DNA from: JBDRED01 sp043820025 [NCBI: Elusimicrobiota bacterium]
GTDB lineage: Bacteria; RUG730; JBDRED01
Reading direction: 5' to 3'
Assembly (NCBI GenBank): GCA_043820025.1
Contig: JBDRED010000013.1
Location: 1 to 13,744 of the forward strand
DNA length: 13,744 nucleotides
The notes beneath the pieces were generated by a model. That model did not search any database and was not told where the DNA came from. It was given only the letters and a program-made list of their open reading frames with translations. The position numbers were made by a program, and so were the translations under genes. This document shows, one piece after another, positions 13,620 through 13,744 of the stretch (the stretch's first letter is position 1; every line of letters begins with the position of its first letter).

Positions 13620-13744
13620 TTATTTTAGCTCATATACAATGCCAAGACTGATTGTAAGACTTTCTTTATTCATCTCATCGGGCAATGGTTTGAATGGAGC
13701 TGATATCTGAATTGTATTCATACCTGCTTTATCGAGACGCGCAT
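13620..13744 (-). CDS. TonB-family C-terminal fragment (partial, 5' end outside window)
   Basis: The last 40 codons of a minus-strand gene enter from the right edge. The readable C-terminus includes NTIQISAPFKPLPDEMNKES, then LTISLGIVYELK and TAA. The APFxPLP core followed by an alternating strand ending in Y-x-L-K is the hallmark of the TonB C-terminal domain, which contacts outer-membrane transporters to pass on inner-membrane energy; some TonB-like proteins have other partners. Its stop codon (complement 13620-13622) directly abuts the stop of the DtxR-type gene with no base between, so the two transcripts must overlap. Confidence 0.7.
   Translation of the reverse strand, partial: ARLDKAGMNTIQISAPFKPLPDEMNKESLTISLGIVYELK

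Overview
The window is AT-rich bacterial chromosome from a Gram-negative (diderm) organism. It encodes a PorV/UPF0164-like outer-membrane barrel, a LolA/LolB-fold periplasmic protein, a TonB-type C-terminus and several Sec signal peptides. A very large exported beta-propeller protein ending in a FlgD-like domain, next to a PorV-like barrel, is a pattern common in poorly cultured diderm lineages such as Omnitrophota, Elusimicrobiota and Firestonebacteria. A bacterial F-box protein would fit a lineage with host- or prey-associated members, such as Omnitrophota. The phylum is my inference; no marker gene here settles it.

Layout. (1) 1-310: the promoter-side end of an insertion sequence (first 27 codons of an IS1202/ISNCY-like transposase on the minus strand, with two subterminal repeats and a hairpin covering the Shine-Dalgarno), then a complete tRNA-Gln(CUG) on the plus strand. 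(2) 314-5617, all minus: a 694-residue protein with an F-box followed by a helical-repeat-like body; a stand-alone RibD-type reductase; endonuclease III; and a 589-residue exported protein with coiled coil, Ig-like and NTF2-like regions. Spacing suggests the last three are co-transcribed. (3) 5708-8146, minus: an ArsP/DUF318-type permease fused to an N-terminal YHS metal-binding domain, then an AhpF-like thioredoxin reductase overlapping by 4 bases with a YruB-family glutaredoxin. (4) 8266-11733, minus: the PorV-like barrel downstream of an 825-residue propeller protein with 14 blades. (5) 11886-12674, plus: a LolA-like protein divergent from the propeller gene, ending at a GC-rich hairpin shared with a convergent RRM RNA-binding protein gene (12791-13030, minus). 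(6) 13031-13241: a divergent control region with two well-formed promoters and two inverted repeats, driving the RRM gene leftward and a DtxR/MntR-type metalloregulator rightward. (7) 13620-13744: the 3' end of a TonB-family gene whose stop codon abuts that of the regulator.

How the parts work together. The glutaredoxin and flavoprotein form a self-contained dithiol-reducing pair that probably uses NADH. The thiol/metal-handling permease directly downstream and the iron/manganese-type regulator with a TonB gene at the right end point to metal and redox homeostasis. The propeller protein, barrel and LolA-like protein are envelope components. The most unusual item is the F-box protein, a eukaryotic-type domain architecture in a bacterium, placed between housekeeping genes and a tRNA/IS boundary. 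No intergenic stretch exceeds about 220 bases. No CRISPR array, rRNA or phage module was seen.
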